DNA of 64,000 bases from assembly GCF_050789285.1 (NCBI RefSeq), contig NZ_JBOUVX010000001.1, positions 372,001 through 436,000 on the forward strand, given 5' to 3'. This DNA comes from CAVPWP01 sp050789285 (GTDB lineage Bacteria > Pseudomonadota > Alphaproteobacteria > Rhodobacterales > Rhodobacteraceae). This document shows, one piece after another, positions 7,474 through 15,652 of the stretch (positions are counted from its first letter, which is position 1; every line of letters begins with the position of its first letter). The position numbers and the translations under genes are program-made. The notes under the pieces are model-generated. The model did not search any database. It saw only the letters and a list, made by a program, of their open reading frames with translations, and was not told the DNA's origin.

Positions 7474-8541
7474 ATGGCGGACGAGCTTTCTTCGTGCCAT
7501 GTCCGGTCGGGCCTCGTGATGACGGTCAACGGGCCTGTCGCCTCGGCCGAGCTCGGCATCACTCTGATGCACGAGCATCTCCAGAACGACTGCTCCTGCT
7601 GGTGGAACCCGCCCACCGATCCCGCCCGCGAATACCTGGCCGAAAGCCCGGTCCGGATCGAGATCCTGTCCGAACTCCGCCAGGACCCCTTCGTCAACCG
7701 CCACAACATCGCGCTTGATGACCTGCCGCTTGCCATCGAGGAACTGAAGGACTTCACGGCGCAAGGCGGGCGCACGGTCGTGGACCCGACCTGTCGCGGC
7801 ATCGGGCGTGATCCGCGCAAGCTTCGGGCGATCTCGGCCGCCACCGGACTCGACATCGTCATGGGCGCGGGCTACTACCTTCACACCTCGATGCCCGAGG
7901 ACTTCGCGAAACTCACCATCGACGACATCGCAAGGCAGATCGTCACCGAGGCGCTGACCGGCACCGACGGCACAGACGCACGGATCGGCCTGATCGGTGA
8001 AATCGGCGTCTCCTCGGCCTTCACCGAAGCCGAGGAGCGGTCGCTTCGCGGCGCCGTCCGGGCGCAGGCACTCACGGGGCTGCCGCTCATGGTCCATCTG
8101 CCGGGATGGTTCCGGCTCGGAGGCCGCGTGCTCGATATCGTCGAGGAAGAAGGCGGCAACCTCCGCCACACGGTGCTTTGCCATATGAACCCGTCTCATG
8201 ACGACTTCGCTTACCAGGCGGGCCTCGCCGCGCGTGGCGCCTTCGTCGAGTTCGATATGATCGGCATGGACTATTTCTATGCCGACCAGCAGGTTCAGTG
8301 CCCTAGCGACGACGAGGTCGCGCGCGCCATCCTGCGGCTGGCGGACGCCGGATATCTCGACCGCATCCTGCTGTCCCAGGACGTGTTTCTCAAGATGATG
8401 CTGACCCGCTACGGCGGGAACGGCTACGGCTTCGTCACGCGCCATTTCCTGCCACGCCTCAGGCGTCACGGGATGGACGAGGCATCGCTTCATGCGCTGA
8501 TGACGGCCAATCCGCGCCGTGTCTTCGACGCTGGCGCCTGA
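7474..8541 (+). CDS. Phosphotriesterase-family metal-dependent hydrolase
   Basis: The 355-residue cytoplasmic protein belongs to the phosphotriesterase-like branch of the amidohydrolase superfamily. Visible metal-site elements are HEHLQND early in the chain (the HxH pair), GLIGEIGVSS in mid-chain where the family has a bridging acidic or carboxylated lysine residue (here Glu), the two later histidines in LMVHLPGW and VLCHMNPSH, and the final Asp in LLSQDVFLKMM. Most family members of bacterial sugar operons are lactonases or esterases of unknown substrate rather than true phosphotriesterases. It follows the permease by 3 nt, so it probably acts on the imported compound or a lactone made from it (inference). 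Confidence 0.88.
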   Translation: MADELSSCHVRSGLVMTVNGPVASAELGITLMHEHLQNDCSCWWNPPTDPAREYLAESPVRIEILSELRQDPFVNRHNIALDDLPLAIEELKDFTAQGGRTVVDPTCRGIGRDPRKLRAISAATGLDIVMGAGYYLHTSMPEDFAKLTIDDIARQIVTEALTGTDGTDARIGLIGEIGVSSAFTEAEERSLRGAVRAQALTGLPLMVHLPGWFRLGGRVLDIVEEEGGNLRHTVLCHMNPSHDDFAYQAGLAARGAFVEFDMIGMDYFYADQQVQCPSDDEVARAILRLADAGYLDRILLSQDVFLKMMLTRYGGNGYGFVTRHFLPRLRRHGMDEASLHALMTANPRRVFDAGA

Positions 8542-8563
8542 TCGGGAAAGGGGAGGAAATCCG

Positions 8564-9328
8564 ATGACCACCAAGGTTCTTCTGGTCGGCGAAAGCTGGG
8601 TCAGTTCGGCCACGCACTACAAGGGCTTCGACCAGTTCGGCAGCGTGACCTTCCACCTCGGCGCGGAGCCGCTTGTCGAGGCGCTGAAAGGGTCCGAGTT
8701 CGATCTCACCTACATGCCGGCCCACGAAGCGGTGGAGAGCTTCCCCTTCGACATGGCGGGGCTCGAGAAGTGGGACGTCATCATCCTGTCGGACATCGGG
8801 GCGAACTCCTTCCTCCTGCCGCCCGCCGTCTGGCTCAGGTCCGAGACCGTGCCGAACCGCCTTCGGCTGATGAAGGACTGGGTCGAAGGGGGCGGGGGGC
8901 TTCTTATGGTCGGCGGCTATTTCAGCTTTCAGGGAATCGACGGGAAGGCCCGCTGGCGGAAGACGCCGGTAGAGGACGTCCTTCCCGTGACTTGCCAGGC
9001 TTGGGATGACCGGGTCGAGATGCCCGAGGGCGCCGTGGCCGAGATCGTGGCGCCCGAGCATCCGGTCATGGGCGGGCTCGGCGGGGCCTGGCCCGTCATC
9101 CTTGGCGTGAACGAAGTCGAGCCGAAAGTCGGCGCGCAGGTTCTTGCGCGGCTGCCCGAAGACCAGGGCGGGCATCCGCTTCTGGTGCTGGGCCACGCGG
9201 GCAAGGGCCGGACCGCCGCCTGGACGTCCGACATCGGGCCGCACTGGCTGTCGCCCGCGTTCTGCGCCTGGCAAGGGTATGGTCGGCTTTGGAAGAACGT
9301 TCTCGGCTGGCTTGCCGAGCGTCCGTGA
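8564..9328 (+). CDS. Glutamine-amidotransferase-like protein (class-I GATase fold)
   Basis: The 254-residue protein resembles the uncharacterised GATase1-like family: a Rossmann-type flavodoxin-like fold starting TKVLLVGESWVSS, a loop SDIGANSFLLPPAV, then VEGGGGLLMVGGYFSFQG, and a late HPLLVLGHAGKGRTAAWTSD. No canonical GCxG nucleophile-elbow cysteine is visible, so amidotransferase activity is doubtful; proteins of this fold (including ThuA-like ones) appear in sugar-catabolism operons with unclear roles. The ATG at 8564 is chosen because GGGGAGGAAATCC directly precedes it. It lies 22 nt after the phosphotriesterase gene and is convergent with the kinase gene 7 nt away. Confidence 0.8.
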   Translation: MTTKVLLVGESWVSSATHYKGFDQFGSVTFHLGAEPLVEALKGSEFDLTYMPAHEAVESFPFDMAGLEKWDVIILSDIGANSFLLPPAVWLRSETVPNRLRLMKDWVEGGGGLLMVGGYFSFQGIDGKARWRKTPVEDVLPVTCQAWDDRVEMPEGAVAEIVAPEHPVMGGLGGAWPVILGVNEVEPKVGAQVLARLPEDQGGHPLLVLGHAGKGRTAAWTSDIGPHWLSPAFCAWQGYGRLWKNVLGWLAERP

Positions 9329-9335
9329 TGCCGGG

Positions 9336-10214
9336 TCAGGACGAGAGGATCGCCGCCATCTCGGCCGCGGTCGGGAAGGCGCGCATCGTGCCGGGGCGCG
9401 AGACCGTTAGCGCCGCCGCCCGGGCGGCGTGGGAGAGCGCCGCCGTGTCGAGTTCAACGCCCCTCAGCGTCGCCGAGGCAAGCGCTGTGGCCATGAAGCA
9501 GTCCCCTGCGCCAGTCGTGTCGACGATCTCGGCCGATGTTGCCGCCACCGCCGCGTCGCCCTTATCGGAGATGAGCCGCGCGCCGCGGCCGCCAAGCGTC
9601 AGCGCGACGCGGCCCACGCCGCGCGCAAGGAGCCGCGCGACGCCGCCGCAGGCCGCCGCTTCGCCTTCGTTGACAAAGGCGATGTCGACCATCGGCCAGA
9701 GGTCGGCGAAGAAGTCGCGCACCGGCGAAGGATTGAATGCCGTGCGCATTTGCCTGGCACGCCCTTCCTCGAGAAGCGCCCGCGTGCTGGCCAGCGATAG
9801 GTTTCCCTGCAGGACAAGCAGGTCGCCGGGCTCGGCCCCGCGAAGCATTGCCACCGCCGCGTCCGGGCCAAGGCCCGCGGCCGCCTCGTTCGTCGTGACG
9901 ATGGCGTTCTCGCCACCGGCGGTCATCAGGATGAGGGAGATGTCGCTCCGAACCCCCGCGACCTCGACAAGCGACGCCTCGACCGGCTCTGCCACCAGCG
10001 CGGCGCGGATCTCTTCGGCGCGAGTGTCGCGTCCAACCGGCGCCACGAGGCGCGTCGAAAGCCCCGCGCGGCCCAGAACGACCGCCTGGTTCGCGCCCTT
10101 TCCCCCCAGATCGCGCGAAAGCTCGACCCCAAGGATGGAGGCGCCGGGCACCGGCAGGTCGTCCACCCGGATCGTCTCGTCGAGTGCGACATTGCCGATG
10201 ACATGGGCCCGCAT
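9336..10214 (-). CDS. PfkB-family carbohydrate kinase (ribokinase-like)
   Basis: The 292-residue protein has both PfkB signatures: SRDLGGKGANQAVVLGRAG near residue 35 (substrate side) and the C-terminal DTTGAGDCFMATALA, whose Asp is the catalytic base. The first strand MRAHVIGNVALDETIRVDDLP is typical of ribokinases. It should phosphorylate the sugar brought in by the ABC importer. It is the only minus-strand gene inside an otherwise plus-strand locus, with only 33 nt to the divergent BtpA-family gene and 7 nt to the convergent GATase-like gene, suggesting a local inversion or insertion. GGAG lies about 10 nt before the ATG. Confidence 0.92.
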   Translation of the reverse strand: MRAHVIGNVALDETIRVDDLPVPGASILGVELSRDLGGKGANQAVVLGRAGLSTRLVAPVGRDTRAEEIRAALVAEPVEASLVEVAGVRSDISLILMTAGGENAIVTTNEAAAGLGPDAAVAMLRGAEPGDLLVLQGNLSLASTRALLEEGRARQMRTAFNPSPVRDFFADLWPMVDIAFVNEGEAAACGGVARLLARGVGRVALTLGGRGARLISDKGDAAVAATSAEIVDTTGAGDCFMATALASATLRGVELDTAALSHAARAAALTVSRPGTMRAFPTAAEMAAILSS

Positions 10215-10247
10215 GGGTGGGCTTCTCCGTTCTCGAAAGGACCTGAG

Positions 10248-11090
10248 GTGCAGCTGATTTCGGACAGGACCCCCGGCGCGATACGGGAAATCTTTGGGCG
10301 CGACAAGGTGCTGATTGGCATGATCCACTGCCCGCCCTTCCCAGGCTCGCCCCGCTACCGCGGCGCGCGGATGGAGGAAATCTATGACGCCTGCCTGCGC
10401 GATGCCGACTACCTGATCGCGGGCGGCCTGCACGGCCTGATCGTGGAGAACCACGGCGACATTCCCTTCTCGAAACCCGAGGACATCGGCCCCGAGACGC
10501 CCGCCTTCCTGTCTGTCGTGACCGACCGCGTGCGCAGGGCGACGGGCGTGCCGGTCGGTGTGAACGTGCTGGCGAACGCCCCTATGCCGGCCTTCGCCAC
10601 TGCGGTCGCCGGAAGTGCGGACTTCATCCGCGTAAACCAGTGGGCCAACGCATACGTCGCCAACGAAGGCTTCATGGAGGGCCGCGCGGCCGAGGCGATG
10701 CGCTATCGGTCGCTTCTGCGCGCCGAGCATGTTCGTGTCTTCGCCGACGTCCACGTCAAGCACGGCAGCCATGCCATCGTCGCCGACCGGCCGGTCCCCG
10801 AGCTTGCCCGCGACCTTGCCTTCTTCGACGCCGACTGCGTGATCGCCACCGGCCAGCGCACCGGGAACGCGGCCAGCCTTGAGGAGATCGACGAAATCGC
10901 CGGTGCGACCCATCTGCCGCTTCTGGTCGGGTCCGGCGTCACGGAGGACAACATTCTGTCGATCCTTGCGCGGACAAGCGGCGTCATCGTGGCCTCCTCG
11001 CTCAAGGAAGGCGGCGTCTGGTGGAACCCGGTCGACCCGACCCGTGTCCGCCGCTTCGCCGAGCGCGCGGCCGAAGGGCTTGGACCGTGA
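10248..11090 (+). CDS. BtpA/SgcQ-family protein
   Basis: The 280-residue cytoplasmic protein is a TIM-barrel-like member of the BtpA family, recognisable from VLIGMIHCPPFPGSPRY, GLHGLIVENHGDIPF, GVNVLANAPMPAF, FADVHVKHGSHA and the terminal GSGVTEDNILSI...GVIVASSLKEGG phosphate-binding-like loops. BtpA was described as a photosystem I biogenesis factor in cyanobacteria, but SgcQ-type relatives sit in bacterial sugar operons and are probably enzymes of sugar-phosphate metabolism. The GTG start at 10248 has AAAGGA upstream; a longer ATG start at 10203 would run through the kinase promoter and is not preferred. Its stop overlaps the TenA-like start (GTGA). Confidence 0.88.
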   Translation: MQLISDRTPGAIREIFGRDKVLIGMIHCPPFPGSPRYRGARMEEIYDACLRDADYLIAGGLHGLIVENHGDIPFSKPEDIGPETPAFLSVVTDRVRRATGVPVGVNVLANAPMPAFATAVAGSADFIRVNQWANAYVANEGFMEGRAAEAMRYRSLLRAEHVRVFADVHVKHGSHAIVADRPVPELARDLAFFDADCVIATGQRTGNAASLEEIDEIAGATHLPLLVGSGVTEDNILSILARTSGVIVASSLKEGGVWWNPVDPTRVRRFAERAAEGLGP

Positions 11091-11764
11091 CCGAGAGCCT
11101 CTCGGACCGCATGCTCCGCGAGAACGCGGCGATCTTCGCGCAGATGGTCGATCACCGCTTCGTCAAGGATATCCGGGCCGACCGGCTGCCGGCACGCGTC
11201 TTCGACCGCTACCTCGCCATCGAGGGCGCCTTCGTCGAGACCGCAATCTCGATCTTCGCCCTTGGCACCGCGAAGGCCGACTGCATTGCCGCGCAGCGCC
11301 AGCTTATCGCGGTGCTTGATGCGCTCGCCAACAGGCAGATCGTCTACTTCGAGCGGGTGTTCACGGCCCGCCGGATCTCTCCGTCCACCAGCCACCTGAC
11401 CGCGCCCGGGGTCGCCGCCTTCCGGGACGGCATGCGAGCCCTCGCCGAGACCGGTGGATACGCCGATATCGTCACGGCCATGTTCGCGGCGGAATGGATG
11501 TACTGGACATGGTGCAGCGATGCGGCCACGGCCCGCATCGTTGACCCCGACCTTCGCAACTGGGTCGACCTGCACGCCGCCCCCGACTTCGAAGCACAGG
11601 CCCGATGGCTGAAGGCCGAAGTCGACCGCGCCGGCGCGACGCTGGCAGAGACCGAGAAGGTTCATCTCGTGCATCTCTTCGGCAAGGTGCAGCACCTTGA
11701 GATCGGGTTTCACGAGGCGGCGTATGCAGACCCAGGGCACCCTGAAGACGACGGGGGCGGGTAG
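11087..11764 (+). CDS. TenA/thiaminase II-like protein without the catalytic cysteine
   Basis: The 225-residue, all-alpha protein matches the TenA/PqqC-like fold: LSDRMLRENAAIFAQMVDH at the start, FDRYLAIEGAFVETAISIFA, then YADIVTAMFAAEWMYWTW and the C-terminal HLVHLFGKVQHLEIGFHEAA. In classical thiaminase II an active-site cysteine sits in the helix corresponding to TAMFAAEWMYW; here alanine or glutamate occupies it, as in the TenA_E subgroup, so thiamine hydrolysis is unlikely. The GTG at 11087 overlaps the BtpA-family stop by 4 nt, tying it to the sugar operon. An acidic glycine tail (PEDDGGG) ends the protein. Confidence 0.78.
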   Translation: MTESLSDRMLRENAAIFAQMVDHRFVKDIRADRLPARVFDRYLAIEGAFVETAISIFALGTAKADCIAAQRQLIAVLDALANRQIVYFERVFTARRISPSTSHLTAPGVAAFRDGMRALAETGGYADIVTAMFAAEWMYWTWCSDAATARIVDPDLRNWVDLHAAPDFEAQARWLKAEVDRAGATLAETEKVHLVHLFGKVQHLEIGFHEAAYADPGHPEDDGGG

Positions 11765-12007
11765 AAGCGTCAGTTCCCCGCCCCGGCGACATGTTCCCGC
11801 CGCTCGCGCTGCAAAGTGGTATCTGACGGTTCGCGGCCTTGACCGGGAATCGCGCGGTGCAACGCCGAAACACCCGAACCACGGTGATCAGCCAAAGGGA
11901 AAAGACAGTCCGTTAAGGATCGTGCAAGGTGCCAGTCCCATGTCGGTATTCCCGCGTGAACCGGCATCGGCCCAAGAACGGTACGTCCATCCTTGACCCG
12001 TGGCAGG

Positions 12008-12964
12008 TCAGCCCGGCCGGGCAGTCGAAGGCTCCGGTCTGGCCGCGTTGCCTGTCCGATCGCCGACGTCTGCCGCCCCATGCACGACGATCCCGATGGC
12101 CACGACGGCGGTCGCCGGGGGGCGTTCGCCCCATGCTCCGTCGGGAACAAGGGTCCAGCGCCGTCCGACCTGCTGGTAGAGGTGCCGCGTCTCGGGCGCA
12201 TCGACCAGGTGGACGTGCCCCTTGGCGCGGACGGCGCGCCCGGTGAGATCCTCGGCCATCGCCGCGACGTCCGCTTTCGACAGCGGCGCGTCGCGCTCGA
12301 AGAGCCACGTGTGATGCACCCGCTCGTGTCCGTGACCAGCATGATCCGGCTCGCCGGAGCTCTCCATGGCGGGCCTCGCATCCGTGCCGAACAGCAGCAA
12401 GAGGGGCGCTTCGGCGTTGGACGTCTGAATGATGGGGCGGTCCGGCGCGGCCGTCCGGACGAGCCCGCGCACCGCCGACAGCCCCGCCGCGTCGACGAGG
12501 TCGGTCTTGTTGATAACGATGATGTCAGCCTGAGCCAGCTGTCGCCGCACGACGCCGCCGACATAGCGGTTCGCGGCCTGCGCGGGCAGCTGCTCGGCAT
12601 CGGCGAGGACGATCACACCGTCGAGCGGCAGCCGGAAGCCGTGGGCGTTGAGCGCGACCTTGCCGGGTTCGGCCACGCCCGAGGTCTCGACCACGATCCG
12701 GTCGATCTCGCCCGCGCGCGCCACGAGGCGCGCGAGAGCGGCCGCCATCCCGTCGGAGGCCGAGCAGCACATGCAGCCGTTCGTCAGGCGGATCGTGTGC
12801 TCTTCCTCCGACCGGATGAGATCCGCATCGACGTTGATCGCTCCGAAGTCGTTCACGATCACCGCCACCCGTTCGCCGGTCATCCCGGCAAGCAAGCGGT
12901 TAACAAGTGTGGTCTTGCCCGCGCCGAGGTAGCCGCCGATGACGGTCATGCGGGGCGGGCTCAT
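12008..12964 (-). CDS. CobW/COG0523-family GTP-binding metallochaperone
   Basis: The 318-residue cytoplasmic protein has the G3E GTPase elements: Walker A GGYLGAGKTTL around residues 10-20, the metal-binding GCMCC motif at about 63-67 (the CxCC hallmark of the family), a Walker B-like IDRIVVETSGVAEP, and the guanine-specificity NKTD near residue 152. The C-terminal CobW_C domain is short but present (histidine-rich stretch near HAGHGHERVHH, likely metal binding). COG0523 proteins deliver zinc or another metal to client enzymes. Its start overlaps the amidohydrolase stop by 4 nt (ATGA), so it may metallate that amidohydrolase, which needs divalent metals (inference). Confidence 0.92.
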   Translation of the reverse strand: MSPPRMTVIGGYLGAGKTTLVNRLLAGMTGERVAVIVNDFGAINVDADLIRSEEEHTIRLTNGCMCCSASDGMAAALARLVARAGEIDRIVVETSGVAEPGKVALNAHGFRLPLDGVIVLADAEQLPAQAANRYVGGVVRRQLAQADIIVINKTDLVDAAGLSAVRGLVRTAAPDRPIIQTSNAEAPLLLLFGTDARPAMESSGEPDHAGHGHERVHHTWLFERDAPLSKADVAAMAEDLTGRAVRAKGHVHLVDAPETRHLYQQVGRRWTLVPDGAWGERPPATAVVAIGIVVHGAADVGDRTGNAARPEPSTARPG

Positions 12965-14739
12965 GCGCCGGCCCTATAGACGCTGGCGCCCTCCTTGAAG
13001 GTCTCGATGACCTCGATCGCCAGGAGATCCTCGGTCGGCACCGCCAGGGGGTTGGCGTCGAGCACGACGAGGTCCGCCAGCTTGCCCACTTCGAGCGTGC
13101 CCTTGAGATCCTCTTCCCGGATCTGCCAGGCGGCGTCGATGGTCATGGCGCGGAGCGCCGTCAGCGCGTCCACCCGTTCGTCCGGGCCAAGGACCTTCCC
13201 CGTCCGCGATCGGCGCGTGATCGCCGAGTGCATGACCCGCATCGGCTCCATCGGGCAGACCGAGAAGTCGGTGTGGTTCGTCATCCGTATCCCGCGCGCC
13301 TGGGTCGAGGCCATCGGGCTGATGAAGCCCGCCCGCGCCTCGCCCGTGTTCTCGATGTGGACGTCGCCCCAGAAGAAGGTATGGAGCGTGAAGTAGCTCG
13401 GCGTCATGCCGAGTTCGACGTAGGTGTCGATGTGGTCGGGGCGCATGAACTGCGAGTGCACGATCGTGGTGCGGTGATCGTCCGCTGCGCTCAGTCCCGA
13501 CGCGCGGACGGCGTCGATGGCCATGTCGATGGCGGCGTCGCCGTTGGCGTGCATGAAGACCTGGATCCCCTTGCCTGCGAACTCGGTCACTGCCGCGTTG
13601 ACGGCTTCCGGCGGGAAGAGGGGGATGCCGGTCCAGCCTTCCTCACCCGCGGGGCCCGGAGTCAGGAGCGGCTCGGTCCAGAAGGCTGTCTTGCCCTGGG
13701 GCGAGCCGTCGAGCGGGATCTTGATCCCGCCGAGCTTCAGATGGTTGCGGTACTTGTAGAAGACCTCTCCGGCGGTGTCCGGCAGCTTCATGCCGTCGGG
13801 CACGAAGGAGGGCGCGAACTCGGCCACCAGCATCGGGATTTCCATCACGAAGGGCAGGCTGACCACGTCGATCTTCAGCAAGCCCCGGTCGGCCGCGTTC
13901 ACAAGGAACATCAGGTCGCCCGCATGAGTGCCCCCCTCCGACGCCGTGGTGACTCCGGCACTGGTATAGAACCGCTGCGCGGCCTCCATGTCGCTCAGCA
14001 GATCGTCGACCGAGGGCTTCGGCAGCGCCGCGAAGACCGGCGCGAAGGCCTGTTCCATGATGAGCCCGTCTGGGCGGTTCGTGCCCTCCTGCCGTAGGAT
14101 CAGGCCGCCGACCGGCGTCTCGGTCGTCTCGTCCATTCGGAAGAAGTCGAACCCGGCCGAGTTGAGCACGCAGCCGTGGTTCGAGACGTGAAGGAGCAGG
14201 ATCGGGTTGTCGGGGAAGACCGGGTCGAGGTCGTCGCGCGACAGCTCGCGCCCGTCCGACAGCGTCGTGACGTCGTAGCCGTAGCCGATGATCCAGTCGC
14301 CGGGCTTCAGGTCCCACTTCGCGACATGCGCCTTCAGTTCGGCGAGGATGTCTGCGATCGAGGTGATCGGGCCCGCCGGAACGCCCGAGACGTTGACCCA
14401 GCGGACCATCTGAGGCGCGTTCATGAAGTGCCCGTGCGGATCGATGAACGAGGGCATGAGCGTCGCGCCGCCGAGGTCCTGGATCTCGGTGGCGTCGGTG
14501 GCGAGCGCCATGACCTCGGATTCGGTGCCGAGGGCAAGGATCCGGCCCTGACCGATGGCGATCGCCTCGACCTCGGGGCGGGCGTCGTCGAGGGTGACGA
14601 TCGTGCCGCCACGGAAGATCTTTTCTGGCACGGCTCCCTCCTGTGCAAAGGCTTGCCGCGGCGCGCGCACGCCCGCCGCCGCGAAAAGCGCCGCCGCCCC
14701 GCGCATCACGCCGCGCCGTGTGACTTCGTTGGCTGTCAT
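12961..14739 (-). CDS. Tat-exported amidohydrolase (YtcJ/Amidohydrolase_3 family)
   Basis: The 592-residue protein begins with a twin-arginine signal (TRRGVMRGAAALFAAAGV), so it is exported folded, probably after metal loading in the cytoplasm. The amidohydrolase barrel shows the metal-binding HxH (FIDPHGHFMN, about residue 100), a central lysine region, later histidines in VFMHANGDAAID and TTIVHSQFMRPD, and the final Asp in MTNHTDFSVCP. The family hydrolyses amide or carbamate bonds of small, often N-substituted compounds; the substrate is unknown. It overlaps both the truncated amidohydrolase upstream and the CobW gene downstream by 4 nt, so the three form one operon. Confidence 0.92.
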   Translation of the reverse strand: MTANEVTRRGVMRGAAALFAAAGVRAPRQAFAQEGAVPEKIFRGGTIVTLDDARPEVEAIAIGQGRILALGTESEVMALATDATEIQDLGGATLMPSFIDPHGHFMNAPQMVRWVNVSGVPAGPITSIADILAELKAHVAKWDLKPGDWIIGYGYDVTTLSDGRELSRDDLDPVFPDNPILLLHVSNHGCVLNSAGFDFFRMDETTETPVGGLILRQEGTNRPDGLIMEQAFAPVFAALPKPSVDDLLSDMEAAQRFYTSAGVTTASEGGTHAGDLMFLVNAADRGLLKIDVVSLPFVMEIPMLVAEFAPSFVPDGMKLPDTAGEVFYKYRNHLKLGGIKIPLDGSPQGKTAFWTEPLLTPGPAGEEGWTGIPLFPPEAVNAAVTEFAGKGIQVFMHANGDAAIDMAIDAVRASGLSAADDHRTTIVHSQFMRPDHIDTYVELGMTPSYFTLHTFFWGDVHIENTGEARAGFISPMASTQARGIRMTNHTDFSVCPMEPMRVMHSAITRRSRTGKVLGPDERVDALTALRAMTIDAAWQIREEDLKGTLEVGKLADLVVLDANPLAVPTEDLLAIEVIETFKEGASVYRAGA

Positions 14740-15236
14740 GTCTCGTCTCCCTCAATGGTTCTGGCGTTGCCGACGGCGAGCCGCGCCCGGTAGGCGTCGG
14801 GCTCGCGCACCTGGTCCGAGAAGCCGCGCGTCGTGTCCCAAGGCTCGATCGAGATCACCTTGGCGGGCATCGTGAGGCCGGCGAGGACAGGTTGCACATG
14901 CTGCTCGACAAAGCCCGCGATGACGACTTTGTCGGAGAGGGGCTTGTCGATGCGGAAGGGCTGGTTAGCGGCCAGCGCCTCGAGTTCGGCACAGCTGCCG
15001 ATGGCTGCGATGCGATCGCCTACGACCGCGACCGCCTCGGCCCGCGGCAGCGCGGGGTCCATCGTGATGACCTCGCGCGCGACGTAGATCGTCGCCTCTG
15101 GCAGCGGCGCGATGCCGCCCGAGAAATCCTGAAGGCTCGGCGCCTGGGCCCAGGCCCGGCCCGACAGCGCGAGCGCATTGGAGGACAGAAGTATCTTGAT
15201 CAGTGTCCGGCGACTGGGGAGCGGGGTCTTGCGCAT
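14736..15236 (-). pseudogene. Truncated amidohydrolase, N-terminal third only
   Basis: The 166-residue reading frame has a Tat-like signal (SRRTLIKILLSSNALALSG) and then the N-terminal strands of an Amidohydrolase_3 enzyme (IYVAREVITMDPALPRAEAV, VVGDRIAAIGSC), up to VVIAGFVEQHVQPVLAG, which corresponds to the FIDPHGHF metal motif with one histidine changed to glutamine. After about 30 more residues it stops, where intact relatives continue for about 400. The stop overlaps the next amidohydrolase start exactly (ATGA), and the last codons supply its GGGAGACGAG ribosome site. A deletion that joined two tandem paralogues is the simplest reading; translation may still be needed to couple the downstream gene. 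Confidence 0.75.
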
Positions 15237-15398
15237 GATCACGTCCACCGTGGGATGGCCCGCGCCCGAAGGCGCGGAGAAGAGCGACGGTGAGATATTA
15301 CACCGATGATCGCGCTCCCTTTGTCGCGATCGGTACAATCGGGTCCGGGATTGCGGCTATCCTCACCACCGGAAAGACTGGTCCATGATCGAGCCGAC

Positions 15399-15650
15399 AT
15401 GACGCACGACACAGACTTCATGAGCGCCGAGACGACAATCCTGCGCCAGAGGCTGACGGCGGTCACAGGACTTGCCGTCGTCACGCCTTACGGGCCGACG
15501 CAGGGCGACTGTGCCGTCGGCGTCGCGGAACAGGTCGGTGGGATCATGGTGCCGCCGCCGAGAGGCAGCTTGGGCGGTGGAGGCGGCGGTGTCGGCGGCG
15601 GCAGCTTTGGCGGGCTCGAGGGTAACCTCGCCTCTGTCCTGCGGTTCTGA
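15399..15650 (+). CDS. Small protein with glycine-rich C-terminus, unknown function
   Basis: The 83-residue frame starts MTHDTDFMSAETTILRQRL, has a short helical N-terminal half, one cysteine (TQGDCAVGV) and a C-terminal half dominated by glycine (SLGGGGGGVGGGSFGG). I do not recognise it. It is followed after 2 nt by the Crp/Fnr regulator and overlaps a preceding 5-codon frame (ATG at 15385) whose GGAAAG ribosome site is better than its own. The leader-plus-glycine-rich-core shape recalls small modified-peptide precursors, but no modification enzyme is nearby, so that is speculation. It may also be a leader for the regulator gene. Confidence 0.45.
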   Translation: MTHDTDFMSAETTILRQRLTAVTGLAVVTPYGPTQGDCAVGVAEQVGGIMVPPPRGSLGGGGGGVGGGSFGGLEGNLASVLRF

Positions 15651-15652
15651 CC

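Noticed and set aside
6013..8613. 866-residue minus-strand frame across the permease and phosphotriesterase genes
   Set aside because: It is antisense to three genes with clear motifs, is full of Arg/Asp/His runs typical of GC-rich shadows, and has no recognisable domain.
11765..12007. Possible cobalamin riboswitch or Zur box near the CobW gene
   Set aside because: No B12 box or GTTATA-type symmetric Zur site is visible, and the interval is downstream, not upstream, of the CobW gene.
15399..15650. RiPP biosynthetic cluster around the glycine-rich peptide
   Set aside because: No radical SAM, cyclodehydratase, lanthionine synthetase, protease or export gene is adjacent.
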